From Lasiosphaeris hirsuta (taxonomy: Eukaryota; Ascomycota; Sordariomycetes; Sordariales; Lasiosphaeriaceae), in NCBI GenBank assembly GCA_030549175.1, contig JAUKUA010000001.1, positions 1,426,001 to 1,490,000 on the forward strand: a stretch of 64,000 bases of DNA, read 5' to 3'. The translations under genes were made by a program, and so were the position numbers. The notes under the pieces were generated by a model. It was not told the DNA's origin, searched no databases, and saw nothing but the letters and a program-made list of their open reading frames with translations. Numbering within the stretch: position 1 is the stretch's first letter; each line of letters starts with the position of its first letter. This document shows, piece by piece, positions 1 to 10,022 of the stretch.

Positions 1-287
1 CGTGCGCCTGTGGGCTAAGGATAGAGCCGGGGCACATCTTCAAGTGCCCCCTCAATGCCAAAGCCCTGCCAGCCCTCCCGAGGGGTGGCTCGCCACTACA
101 GTTCATGTTCCGTAACAAGCGGATGCTCACCCTGTTCCGGGAGCTCATGGGAAACCTGGCCCTGGGAAGAAAATACCAGGGCGCAATGGGAGAAGAAAAT
201 ATCCCACAAATTGAAGAAGAAAGGGCGTGGGCACAGGCTCACGACCCCGCGGAAGACGGAGAGGCACAAGCCTCTGGTTTCCTTTAA
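1..287 (+). CDS. possible 3' end of a gene truncated by the window edge
   Basis: One frame is open from base 3 to a TAA at 285-287 (about 94 codons) with no stop. The translated tail has a basic stretch (FMFRNKRMLTLFRELMG) followed by an acidic, Gln/Ala-rich end (EERAWAQAHDPAEDGEAQ). I do not recognise the family. If real, it is the C-terminus of a plus-strand gene that begins before the window. The only support is the open frame and its reasonable amino-acid composition, so it could be chance. The nearest certain gene, ATP12, starts about 580 bp downstream on the same strand. Confidence 0.35.
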   Translation, partial: CACGLRIEPGHIFKCPLNAKALPALPRGGSPLQFMFRNKRMLTLFRELMGNLALGRKYQGAMGEENIPQIEEERAWAQAHDPAEDGEAQASGFL

Positions 288-868
288 AGGTGGCTTTTAT
301 CTACGGAGTTCTTATGTACCTTAGCTGAGCAGGCGAGCTGTGGAGGGTAGATGAGACCTCCTAGCGGCAAAGAGGGTATGTCTTGGGCTTGGATTTCGGG
401 AGGTGGATCTCCTATAGTCTCCTTTAGCCTTAGGGCGTCGCCCCCGTCCCAATCGCCAACTGCGAAAACCCCGGACGTTAAACATCAATCAATCTGCCAT
501 TTTCGAGGTTGGCCATGTGTGTTGTCAGGGTTATGTATGGGGATTACAGTACAAAATGACATTCATGACAGTGCATAGTTACGCTCTCTATATTAACTAT
601 CAGTTTGGTGGGGTGTTGAGAGTTTAATCCTCCTATGATGCCACTAAGGCGCCTAGCCAGATCTGGTCAACGCCACTCTAGCTACCCCTGCACAGCCCTG
701 CGAGTACTGGGTCCGTAATTGTCAAAGGAAAAAATGGATTGCCGCGATAGCACGATTGCGTATCAGGACATCGATACCATTGACTTTCGCACCAAACAGA
801 TAACCAGCCTGCTTTCCAAACACCGCCAATTCTTCCCGCCGACCAAATTGGGCTCATAACATAGCGAA
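288..868. other. intergenic, upstream of ATP12
   Basis: No convincing coding signal is seen; the short ORFs here lack family motifs and overlap on both strands. It presumably carries the terminator of the partial gene and the ATP12 promoter. No clear TATA box or repeat was noticed. Confidence 0.6.
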
Positions 869-2180
869 ATGGCCTCGACCGCGAGGCTCTGCCTCCTCCC
901 GCTCCGCCCCAGCACAGCACCCTCCTCGATCACCACAGCTGCCATCCGCGCCAGCCTCTCGTCCTGTCGCTCGCGCGCACACCCCTCCTATGCGGCCACG
1001 CGCTCTATCCACCGGCCCTCAGCCCAGCCCGCCAAGGTGGTCCCCATCTACGGCACCGGCCCGCCGCCAGAACCCCCCACACCCAGCGTCGAGTTCGTTG
1101 ATGCCGCCTCGAGGCTCGCAAGGCGGAAGCGCCAAGGCGAGATGCTGCGCCAGGCCAAGGACGAGCGCGCCGCCGCGAAGCTGCGACACTCGGCCGACGC
1201 GCCAGGGACCAAGGAGAGCGCGCTGGCGGGCGGCAAAAAGACGGGGCTGGCGAAGCGCTTCTGGAAGGAGGTCCATGTGAAGGAGATCAACGGTACGCCG
1301 TCCCCTACCCCCTAACTCACCCCTAACTAACATCCCAGGCGCCTACGAAATCCACCTCGACGCGCGCCCCCTCCGCCGCCCCAACACCAAGGACCCGATC
1401 CGGCTCCCGCTGAGCAAACCCCACCTCGCATCGGCCCTCGCGCTCGAGTGGGACCAGCTGGTGTCCGCCCAAGAAGGTACAAAACAGCACCTGATCCCGC
1501 TGACCTCGCTAGTCTGCCGGGCCCTCGACATTGCCGACGACGACGCTCTACACGCCTCCTCGTCCCCCTCCCAACACCCAACCGCCCTGCGCGAGGGCCT
1601 CGCTCCCTCGCTCCTGCACTACCTTGACACCGACTCGCTATTATGCTGGGCGCCGCCGGTGGATGAGGACGACCTGACGAGCCACGCGAGCATCCTCAAC
1701 GCGGACGGCAAGTCGCTGCGCGAACTGCAGGAGGCGGCGGCGCAGCCCGTGGTGGCGTTCCTGACGGCGCACGTCTGGCCGGGGCTGTCGCTAGTGCCGG
1801 TGCTCGACGGCACGTCTATCATGCCGCGGCAACAGGCGCCGGGCACGCGCGAGGTCGTGCAGGGCTGGGTGCTGGGGCTGACGGGGTGGGAGCTGGCGGC
1901 GCTCGAGCGGGCGACGCTCGGCGGCAAGAGCCTGCTGGTGGCGGCGCGCCTGGTGGCCGAGTGGAGCGAGGGCCCGGCCGGCGTGGTGCCTGTGGGCGAG
2001 AAGCATGACTTTGGGGTTGAGCAGGCGGCGCTAACGGCGAGTGTCGAGGTCGACTGGCAGACGGGCCGGTGGGGTGAGGTGGAGGATACCCATGATGTTG
2101 AGAGGGAGGATGTAAGGAGGCAGTTTGGCAGCGTTGTGCTGCTGTTGTCGGGGACGGGTGAGGTGAAGCCTAAGCTTTAA
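869..2180 (+). CDS. ATP12: ATP12-family mitochondrial F1-ATPase assembly chaperone
   Basis: There are two exons, 869-1292 and 1339-2180, with a 46-nt GT-AG intron containing CTAAC. The product is 421 residues. The N-terminus is rich in Arg, Ser and Ala with no acidic residues, as expected for a mitochondrial presequence. Family-typical blocks follow in order: FWKEVHVKEINGAYEIHLDARPLRRP across the intron (quoted in two parts: FWKEVHVKEING, then AYEIHLDARPLRRP), SALALEWDQL, KQHLIPLTSLVCRALDIADD, LHYLDTDSLLCWAP, and WVLGLTGWELAALERATLGGKSL. Atp12 binds the F1 alpha subunit in the matrix during assembly of the alpha3-beta3 hexamer; this role comes from the family, not from the window. Neighbours are unrelated. 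The AlkB-like gene is convergent, with its stop about 580 bp away. Confidence 0.93.
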
Positions 2181-2760
2181 ACTGGCTTGTTGGTGGTGCT
2201 GTATATTATTGTATATATTGTCTAACATGTTGATGTGATACGGCATGTGTCGATCAAGAACTCGTGCTCTGTGCCATTTGTAAAGGTGTACCTATTCAGC
2301 GATATAGAGATGTCGCACTTTAGTATCGGGGCAAAGCGCGAAAACTTGAGTGGCGCAATGTATCACGAACACGGCGATGTGCAATACCGTCAAGACGAGG
2401 CAAATTATTAACTACGCGTCTAAATGCTAAGTATAATGCCTATTTACTTCTCGATGATGGCAACTGTAGCGCGCAAAAAATACTGGCGAAACATGAAGAA
2501 AGGCATAAAAAGGACTCAGATAGGGCCGCTTAGCCTCCCAAAGATCCCGGGCCGCCGGCAAAATATGCGTTTGTGTTGTGCTTCCTGGCAGTATTCGGGG
2601 GAGATCTGCGCGTCCAAGATGTACAGCTTGCGCGTTTTCAGACCGCAAATAGGCCTTTTCGGAACGGGTATAGGCCTTTTCAGAATGAGTATAGGTCTTT
2701 TCAGAGCGCAGATACATCTTTTCGGAACACGGTATACGTGTCTCAAGAATGTAGCCGCAG
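2181..2760. other. convergent 3' intergenic region between ATP12 and the AlkB-like gene
   Basis: Both flanking genes end here. It contains four 21-bp tandem units at 2651-2734 (listed separately). Long ORFs occur on both strands over 2424-2822 only because the 21-bp period (a multiple of 3) carries no stop. The minus-strand one (ATG at 2822) overlaps the last AlkB exon in another frame and encodes SEKxYxR heptads. I do not call it a gene. Confidence 0.6.
2651..2734. repeat. four tandem copies of a degenerate 21-bp unit
   Basis: Units start at 2651, 2672, 2693 and 2714, each containing A-GGYCTTTTC-RGA. They lie 27 nt beyond the AlkB-like stop codon, so they are probably transcribed in its 3' UTR. 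Read on the minus strand in one frame, they give SEK-[MTA]-Y-[LT]-[RH] heptapeptides. Confidence 0.85.
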
Positions 2761-5522
2761 CTAGTTTCCGGCATAGGCGAATGCATATGAGTGTGACGGG
2801 ATTGCTCCCTTGACCGCGGCATCTTCTCTATCGGCCTGAAGTGTCATCTTCTCTGGGTCGATATATCGGCTCGTCATCGAGAACCGACGCTCACCAAACG
2901 GCTCAACAGCATGCTAGGTCTCGTTAGTCATGTACGTCTAGAGGTTTCTGATGCACTTGCTTCATAAATGCGGTGAATGTGCTGGCCATGCATCACCATC
3001 ATGTCCCCGTGTTTCATGGGGACCTCAAGAACAGACTTGTAGACTCTCTTCGAGCCTGGGCTGCTGCATGTGGGAAGTGTGTTGCCGAAGCCCGACTTTC
3101 TAATCTTTGGCCGGAACTTCATGATGGATGGCGATCCCAATGACAAAGCTGCAACAGTCGGCCCAAGCTCTGTCTCGCCGTCGTCATGATACTGTATATA
3201 TACTGCTGTCAGTTAAAGCGGCGTGGGTAAAGGAGTTGGAGAGGCTGCGTACGTTGATGGAGTCCTTCTGCATAAACCCAAGGGCAAGAAGCTCGTTGAA
3301 CTCATTGCTGGTAGGAGGGGGCGTATTGGGTCCGACGGCTTGACCAGCGAGTTTCACGGCCGTTGCTTCCACTGCACGTTTGCCCGCCCAAATCAGGCGA
3401 TGCAAAGCCCTCAACACCTCCGTTGGGGCCTCGTCAAACCCTTTGGACTGAACAGATACGCCAAACTTGTATCTGGCACCCTGTGACATACATATCAGCA
3501 ACACATCTTGTAGGTGCGAAACATGGTGCTCACAAAATTTTGTTGAAAGTGCCTGGTTAGTCCCTCGTTCTTGGCTGCGGCTCGAGTTAGCTGTCGGTTC
3601 CCAAGAGCTCAAGGATTCAGGAGTACTTACTGCCCGCATTTGCGGCCGGGTTCCGCTTCAGACCAATATCGGTGGCCGACAGCTCGCGGAACAGATCATC
3701 GGGTCCATTCTGCCGCGAGTTGATGTTTTGATTCGAGACAAACATCGTAAACGAGCCGATGACTTCTCCGGCTGCGTCTGGGAGGAGGTACTGTTGGGCC
3801 GTGTAGTTTCCTAAGACAAGTGTGTCTGCCGGCTGGATGCATGTACGGTTAAGAACAATCGCAAACGTGTCATGGGCAGTGATTGGCACGTCATCATTGA
3901 CACCGTTACTCAGCCTTCTCTTAGTTGCGATGGCATCAAGGTGTATAGCCTCGGCTCGAAGATCCGCCTGCGTATATGGAAGCATCCGCGCGGGCCGTGA
4001 CCACGAGCAGTTTTCGCAAGCCAGGCGATTCCAGAAGAGTCTTCGACTGCAGCAACCACAGTCCGGGCATACAAATGCACCGCGGGAGCCAGATTCCGTA
4101 CCGTGAAGTCCCGGAGTGTCGAGGTTCGGAATCAATGGCCTGAGCAGAGGTACAGGACCAATTAATGGATCCCGCTGGTTCAAGAATGCTTTGGTGTATG
4201 CAAGAGAGCTGAGCATTGCGTTTGTTATGGGGCCGTGGATCTGGCTGTGAATCTGAAAATAGCTTGCACAGTTGGGGTTCAGACACATCCAGCCGATTGT
4301 AAAGATCACCTTGCTTTGTTGGTAACACCTGATGCAATGCGCAGACTGTGCGCTGAACGCGGTAACGCTAGGGTACTCGCTGATGTGAGATGATGATGAA
4401 GCGGCATTGTTGGAATCTTCAGCATCGCGAGGTGCCCACCAAGACGACGTGTGAAGCTCCGCCTTTTCGAACCGCACACGCCATACTTTGACTGGGTTTC
4501 CGTTCCGCTGAACTTGTAGCTCTTTCCATATGTCAGTGATGTGGAAGTAGTCCAATACTGTGTAGGGATGCGGCGGGTCGCAGGGATAGTTGGGGTTGTT
4601 TTGTCCTACAGAAATCAAAGTCAGTCTATGCAGTCCTAGAGCACACTCAAGGTAACTTACCGGCAATGACTGCAACAAGAGATCGCGCATCTTTAGCCGC
4701 GTTTAAAGCCCTGATACCAGCGTGTCCATCAGCGGCATCAACTTTACGGACCATGTTGCCCGTCTCTCGGTCAAGTTCACGGCCGCCACCACTAGAACCA
4801 ATGTCAGCCGCCGATGTTAGATCAAGATAGGGCTTTCTCAATACATACACTGAGCAGATGATGACCTGTGCCGAGAAAACATCTCTGGGGTCGGCTTCTT
4901 TATCAATCAGGAAGCCGAAAGCACAGACTTCTTTGCTGTAAAGGCTACCCTTGTACGCGCGATAATAAGGCAGTGCCTCGCAAAGTCCGCCGCGCGTATT
5001 CGACCACACTTCCGGGCATGGTTGTCTAATGACGGCGGTGTTGCCGTCGATGGGGGGGGTCCCGTCGGGAACCACGAGAGGCATTTCGGCGTCCGATGGA
5101 GGCGCGCCCACGACCGTAGAAGGCCCGCTGGGCATCGCGGAAGGCCCGCTGGGAATCGCGGAAGGCCCGCTGGGCATCGTGGAAGGCCCGTCTGCAGCGT
5201 CAAAAGGCATAGCGCCAGCTTCGCCGAGGCCTCCAAGCACTGCAGGCGTGCCTTGAGAATCGTCGGCCAGAGCCGCAGGGGAGTAGTCGGACGCACTGAA
5301 ACGGATTCGCTTGGGCTCATCAGAGTCGGAGTTGTCACTGCCGTCGGAAAAGCTACGCTTGTTGAGGTTAAGCCACTGCGGCGGCGGGCTAAAGGGGGAC
5401 ACTGGTGTTGATTCCCGTGATGAGGGGAAGGCGGCTGCTAGAGATATGTCCACGCCAGGGCTCTCTTGAACGGCCGGGGCGCTCTGGTCCATGCTAGTGA
5501 TATGTGTGTGGCTAGCAAGCAT
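2761..5522 (-). CDS. AlkB-like 2-oxoglutarate/Fe(II) dioxygenase with long N-terminal region
   Basis: There are six exons on the minus strand: 5522-4661, 4605-3631, 3574-3534, 3480-3253, 3191-2961 and 2913-2761. All phases join to give 829 residues. The catalytic part is C-terminal. It begins after the 41-nt exon (KNEGLTRHFQQNFGARYKFGV) and shows INYHDDGE (HxD iron ligands), a TVAALSLGSP strand, GDMMVMHGQHIHRIYEH (distal His) and RFSMTSRYID (2OG-binding Arg), matching the AlkB fold. The N-terminal about 290 residues are low complexity, with GPSxMPS repeats and an acidic/basic DSDEPKRIRF segment. The middle has Cys pairs (CIRC, CLNPNC, CPDCGCC, CENC) that look like two zinc-ribbon pairs. The last intron (2914-2960) uses a GC donor, since only that choice keeps the frame and supplies the distal His. 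The substrate (nucleic acid or protein) cannot be told from sequence. Confidence 0.86.
5119..5190 (-). repeat. 21-bp in-frame tandem repeat inside the AlkB-like gene
   Basis: Three full 21-bp units (5119, 5140, 5161) and a partial fourth encode the GPS-[TA]-[MI]-PS heptads of the disordered N-terminal region. The copies are almost identical, so the expansion is probably recent and length-variable. Confidence 0.9.
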
Positions 5523-5560
5523 GGCTTGGAGTGTGCTGAGAGCTACCCTGGGGCAGTTGA

Positions 5561-5742
5561 AAGGTGTTTCTGGGTGTCCGAAAGGCGCGTCGTTGAACGA
5601 GTAGACGCGCGCCCAGGAGTAACGACGCGTGTTTTTCAGAGGTGAAAAGGTGTTTCTGGGTGTCCGAAAGGCGAGTCGCTGAACGAGTAGACGCGCGCCC
5701 AGGAGTAACGACGTGTGTTTTTCAGACGCGAAAAGGTGTTTC
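5561..5742. repeat. 86-bp direct tandem duplication plus third partial start
   Basis: AAGGTGTTTC begins at 5561, 5647 and 5733. The two full 86-bp units differ at only a few positions (for example CGCGTCGTTGA versus CGAGTCGCTGA), and the third stops after about 10 bp. The block sits 38 bp upstream of the AlkB-like ATG, so it lies in that gene's promoter or 5' UTR. Confidence 0.93.
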
Positions 5743-8000
5743 GGACTCCTGGCGGGTGTTTTTTGAATGTCAGAAGGGGCACGTCGGGATGGGCGAAAAG
5801 GCCCGAGATGAACATGCGCGACACCTAGCCGTTCCTTCCCAAGGAAGTGAGTCGGCTTTCAATTTGACCGATGAATGCTGTTACTCGTCTTCGCTCTTTC
5901 CTTGTCCGCCCCCAACTATGAGCCACGTGAGCTGTCAAGTGAAGACTCGGAGGGAAAGGACGAGGCCAAATCAGAGGTCGTCCAGGGGTCAGGCGGGCCT
6001 ACCACCGACCGCGATCGCAAGTGTCTGGACGAAGTCGAGGGAACCAAGTAGGCCAGTGCGACCGATGACCGCCAGGTTAAACGTTGATGTAAACGTTTTG
6101 ATCAGGGGTCAGGGGTATCACGGTTGGTGGATCTCTTTGGCCTGGTTGAAGTCATCGACTTCCGTGATTTTTGTTGCTCGGGAAGGTGAAATAAATACTG
6201 AAGTAGATGGGGCCCCGACTGTGTGTTTGTTTGTGTTATGTGGGGCAAGGAGCACATGCCGGTGTTGAAATGAAGAGCCACATAGAGTGACCCCCATCGC
6301 ATGTCCCCCCTGGCAGTCTGCTGGACTCTGGAGTAATCAGCCTTCGGAAATTAGAGCACTCGGTGCCGGATGAACGAGGGCTCAGGGCAGGAACGACTGC
6401 TTGCGCCGTGACTGAAAACCCAGACTCCTTGCAGATGAGTCGAGGGGCTGAGGGTGGTGGGTGGATATCAGTAATCTCGGAGGATCAGACGGCAAGTGAC
6501 GCAATTTTTTACATTGCGGTTCTTTTCAACATTATATAACATAGCTAGATAGTGTCTGGTGGGCGTATTTGGACTGTAGGGCCAACCCTATGATTTGGAG
6601 CTTGAAAATCTCAGGCTGTTGACCAGCTATCAGTGGTGTGGGCGCTGAGAAGAGAATCCCCCCTTTTGCTCTCAGTCTCGTGCGGGTCTAGCTAGGATGA
6701 TTTCCACCATGAGGGTGATGATGCAGGCACGTATAGCCACAAGCAAAGATGCCGGTGTGATTCTCATTTCAAACTCCAAAATACCGTGACTTGCAAATTG
6801 CACAAGTCTAGCTTGATGGATTCATCATAAGAGGAGCATGAAATTGGTTCGATGGCCATCTCTTTGGTAAAGAACCCAGGCAAGAATAGTTGTCGAGTTG
6901 GCAGCTGCTGAAAATGACCAACTTGATCATGCTTTCGAGCCAGGTAGGCTTGTGGTGATTGTACTTGTGGCGGCCGTCATGCTTGAGCCGGCACACATCA
7001 TACTTTAGGCTAAGACTTCTGGGTCAAGCAAGACTCAGAATCTAGCTACTGGTATTTTGACGTGAATCTTAGACGAGCAGAGGGGAGTGGTTTCGAGTAG
7101 GTGTGTGGTGGCCGTACATGGTGGGGGTGTCGTATTTGGCCCGGCAACGCACATCGTGATGTTTTGGGCCAAGGATCGGTGATCTAGGCCGCCATCAGAC
7201 GTGGAGTTTAGGTAGGGCAAGAGTAGGGCGAGAGTTGCCCCAGCTGTGAATCTTTGGTTGCCGGTAGTTGCTTCAATTTTTGGGATGGCGGGTTTTGTAG
7301 AACTCGAAATAATCTCCAACATCATCGTGATGCATAGTAAGGTCGTACGTAGCCTGAGAATTACTCGGGGCTACCTGGGGACTACTTGAGGCAGCCTGAG
7401 GATTGCTTGAGGAAGCCTGAGTATTACTCGAGGCGAGAGCACTCGAGCTCATACCAAACTATTCCGGGGTAGATCATCAGCATCTCGAGGAAGGAGGGTA
7501 GCGAGTACTGCTCGAGGAAGGAGGGTAGCGAGTACTGCTCGAGGCGGGAGCACGCGACCATGAATGATATCACCAAATCGGGCTGCTGATTGACGTTTAT
7601 AAAACTTGGTATCGAGAGCCCTCACATTGAACGTCGAGCAGCCTGGTCGTCCTGGAAGTTAATCTGCGGAGGTGGTGTCGACATTGTTGATCTCACTGTT
7701 GTATGATTTTCCAAAATCATTTCTCTGTGACTTGACGAGTTCTGAATTCATGGTTTCCATTAAATTCTCCAGAATGTCTTCAGCTTTCGCCACCCTTGAA
7801 GGCAAACAATTTTCCATTGTCATATTCACCCTACAGAAACGATCGCATGGCATTCGCATTTCGACATCTTAGGTACGCAAACAGCCACCATCAAACACCA
7901 AAAGTAGATGATACACTCGCTCATAATGCGACACATGGGCCAAACAAGCAGCTGACAAGATTGCGGGCCGTACAAACGCAACATGCATCCAAGATCCAAA
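5743..8000. other. long intergenic spacer
   Basis: No gene is seen. ORFs of 60-208 codons here lack conserved motifs. Notable contents are the GA/CTCGAGG-rich repeats of about 7360-7560, including the 27-bp tandem pair at 7484-7537. It separates the AlkB-like promoter from the 3' end of the CoA ligase. Confidence 0.6.
7484..7537. repeat. 27-bp perfect tandem duplication
   Basis: CTCGAGGAAGGAGGGTAGCG starts at 7484 and again at 7511, with 27 bp per unit. A third, diverged start (CTCGAGGCGGGAG) follows at 7538. Looser copies of a CCTGAG-TTACT/CTTGAGG motif precede it from about 7360. Confidence 0.9.
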
Positions 8001-10022
8001 TCACAACTTGGCCCCCTCGGCCCTCCTCGCCTCCCTCTCCTTATCGCGTAGCAAGCGTCGCAGGATCTTGCCACTTGGGCTCTTGGGGATGACATCGATA
8101 AACTCAATTCCTCCTTTGAGCCACTTGTAATGGGCTTTGTGGTCCTGGACGTACTTCAAAATCTCGGCTCGCATATCCTCCTCCTTGCGGGAAGCCATCG
8201 AGGTAGGCGTCACGACAAAAGCCTTGGGCACTTCGCCGTCACGGTCGTGCGGCACGGCGATCACGGCGCAATCATCGACGGATGGGTGGGCGAGAAGATG
8301 GGCTTCCAGCTCGGCGGGGGCGACTTGATGTCCCTGTTGGTGCGTTAGTTGGGCATTGTATGGTTTTGTCCGGGATACTTTGAACGTACCTTCACTTTGA
8401 TGAGCTCCTTTAGACGGTCAACAACAGTAAAGTGTTCATTTCCTGAAGGCGACTTGGTCACAATGACCTCGTCGCCTGTCTTGAGCCACCTTCCATCTTC
8501 GTCCCAGACAAAGGCCTCGGCAGTGGCCTTTTCGTTGTTCAGGTAGCCCAGCGTTATAGAGGGCGATTGCACCAGGAGCTCGCCAGGTTTCCCGTATTCT
8601 GTGATTTCCTTCCCGTCTTGGTCAATAACTTTGGCTCTTGTCCCTGGGGCGAGTGATCCGGAGGTTCCTTGGTAGATATCAGACTCGCTGGTCGTGCACA
8701 CCACGGTCGAGCTTTCAGTCAAGCCTACATCCTGTCAGAGTCTTTCATGGAAATTTCAGGGGGTCTACATACCATAGCCCTGGCCAACACGCCAATTTGG
8801 GTAGATGCGGAGGATTTCCTCAACAGTCTCTTTCCCCATCGGCGCTGCTCCAGTGAAGAGAAACCGGACGCTGCTCAAATCGTATTTTTTGCAGACATCC
8901 TTGCCGCTCAACATGCGAACAACGATAGGGGGTACCACGAGCAGGTGGTTGATTTTGAATTTTTCGATCGCTTGGAGATACTCGTTGAGCTCGAATTTCG
9001 GCAGGACAATGACCTCATCACCTCTCCATGTCGCGGAATGGGCAATCACCACGAGGCCGTAGATGTGGCTGAACGGCAGCAGTCCCAGCTCGGCTTGCGT
9101 CTCCACTCCAAACTCCTTTCGGCCTCTATCTTCAAATAGGCAATACTGCATTGTGTTTGCAATCACATTCCTGTGCGAGATCATGACTGCTTTCTATCTG
9201 GCCGTTAGCATCATTCCCTTTGTTCGAGTGGCTATCGACTCACAGGCAGACCAGAGGTACCGCTGGAATAGCACAGATAGGCCACCTGACGAGCGCCTTG
9301 TCCCTTGGCCCAGACCAGGGGCTCGAGCTCTGGCAGAGTGCGGCCCAGCCGAATTAGGTCTTCAACCGTCTTGAAGGCGGGCTTTTCCGACGAGTGGTAG
9401 GGTAGGTCCATGAGAAAGATCTTGTCGTCAGGAATCCCGGCGCCCTTGGCGGCCGCGAGGGCGGTTTCGAGGACCCCCACACAGGTGAACAGGGCCTTGG
9501 CCCCGGAGGACTTGAGCTGGTGCTCGAGCTCACTGGCGGAGTACGCGACATTGGCCGGGGTTGCGATGCCTGACAGGCGGTGGATCGCGAGGAGGACCGG
9601 CAGGTAGTCAACCTGGCAGGGACTGTGGTCAGGATAGCTTTTTGAATCCCGTCAAGGGACCAACTCACGGTATTGAAGGAAAAGACACCGACAACCTTGT
9701 CCCACGGCGAGTCGACATTGGGCTCCCAGCCCATCGTCTTGGCCAGGGCCTTTGCAATTTCATCGGAGCGCGCATGGGACTCGGTGGTGGTGTATGTCTT
9801 TCCCGTGATGCCGCAAGTGAAGGGATTGCGGCTCTTGGCAATTGGATATCGGCCGCAGATCTCGCTGCGCATGAACTCTCCCACGGTAACAGAGTCCGGC
9901 GGGTCTACAGGCTGTTAGGACGTTTGAACTGAACGAATGGGCAGAAAGGCGGGCCGCGAATGCACGGCGGGCGGCTTACCAAACGGGAGCTTGGGAACCC
10001 ATGCTGGAGGATAGAAGACCAT
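8001..10022 (-). CDS. peroxisomal 4-coumarate--CoA ligase-like acyl/aryl-CoA synthetase
   Basis: There are six exons: 10022-9980, 9904-9669, 9612-9244, 9193-8773, 8724-8390 and 8333-8001. All introns are GT-AG of 48-75 nt, and the product is 578 residues. ANL-superfamily motifs are complete: the P-loop YLCYSSGTSGLPKAVMISH (restored across intron 3), LLPFSHIYGL, FTGAAPMGKE, GQGYGLTES (restored across intron 4), GRWLKTGDE, and VVDRLKELIKVKGHQVAPAE with the catalytic lysine region PKSPSGKILRR. It ends in EGAKL, and AKL is a good PTS1 tripeptide, so a peroxisomal location is likely. The reaction is expected to be ATP-dependent CoA thioester formation from a carboxylic acid. Fungal members act on fatty, dicarboxylic, phenylpropanoid or secondary-metabolite acids, and the sequence does not tell which. 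Confidence 0.92.

Noticed and set aside
5642..6268. 208-codon plus-strand ORF upstream of the AlkB-like gene
   Set aside because: It begins inside the 86-bp duplication and has no recognisable domain, and its codon usage looks random. It is possible but not supportable.
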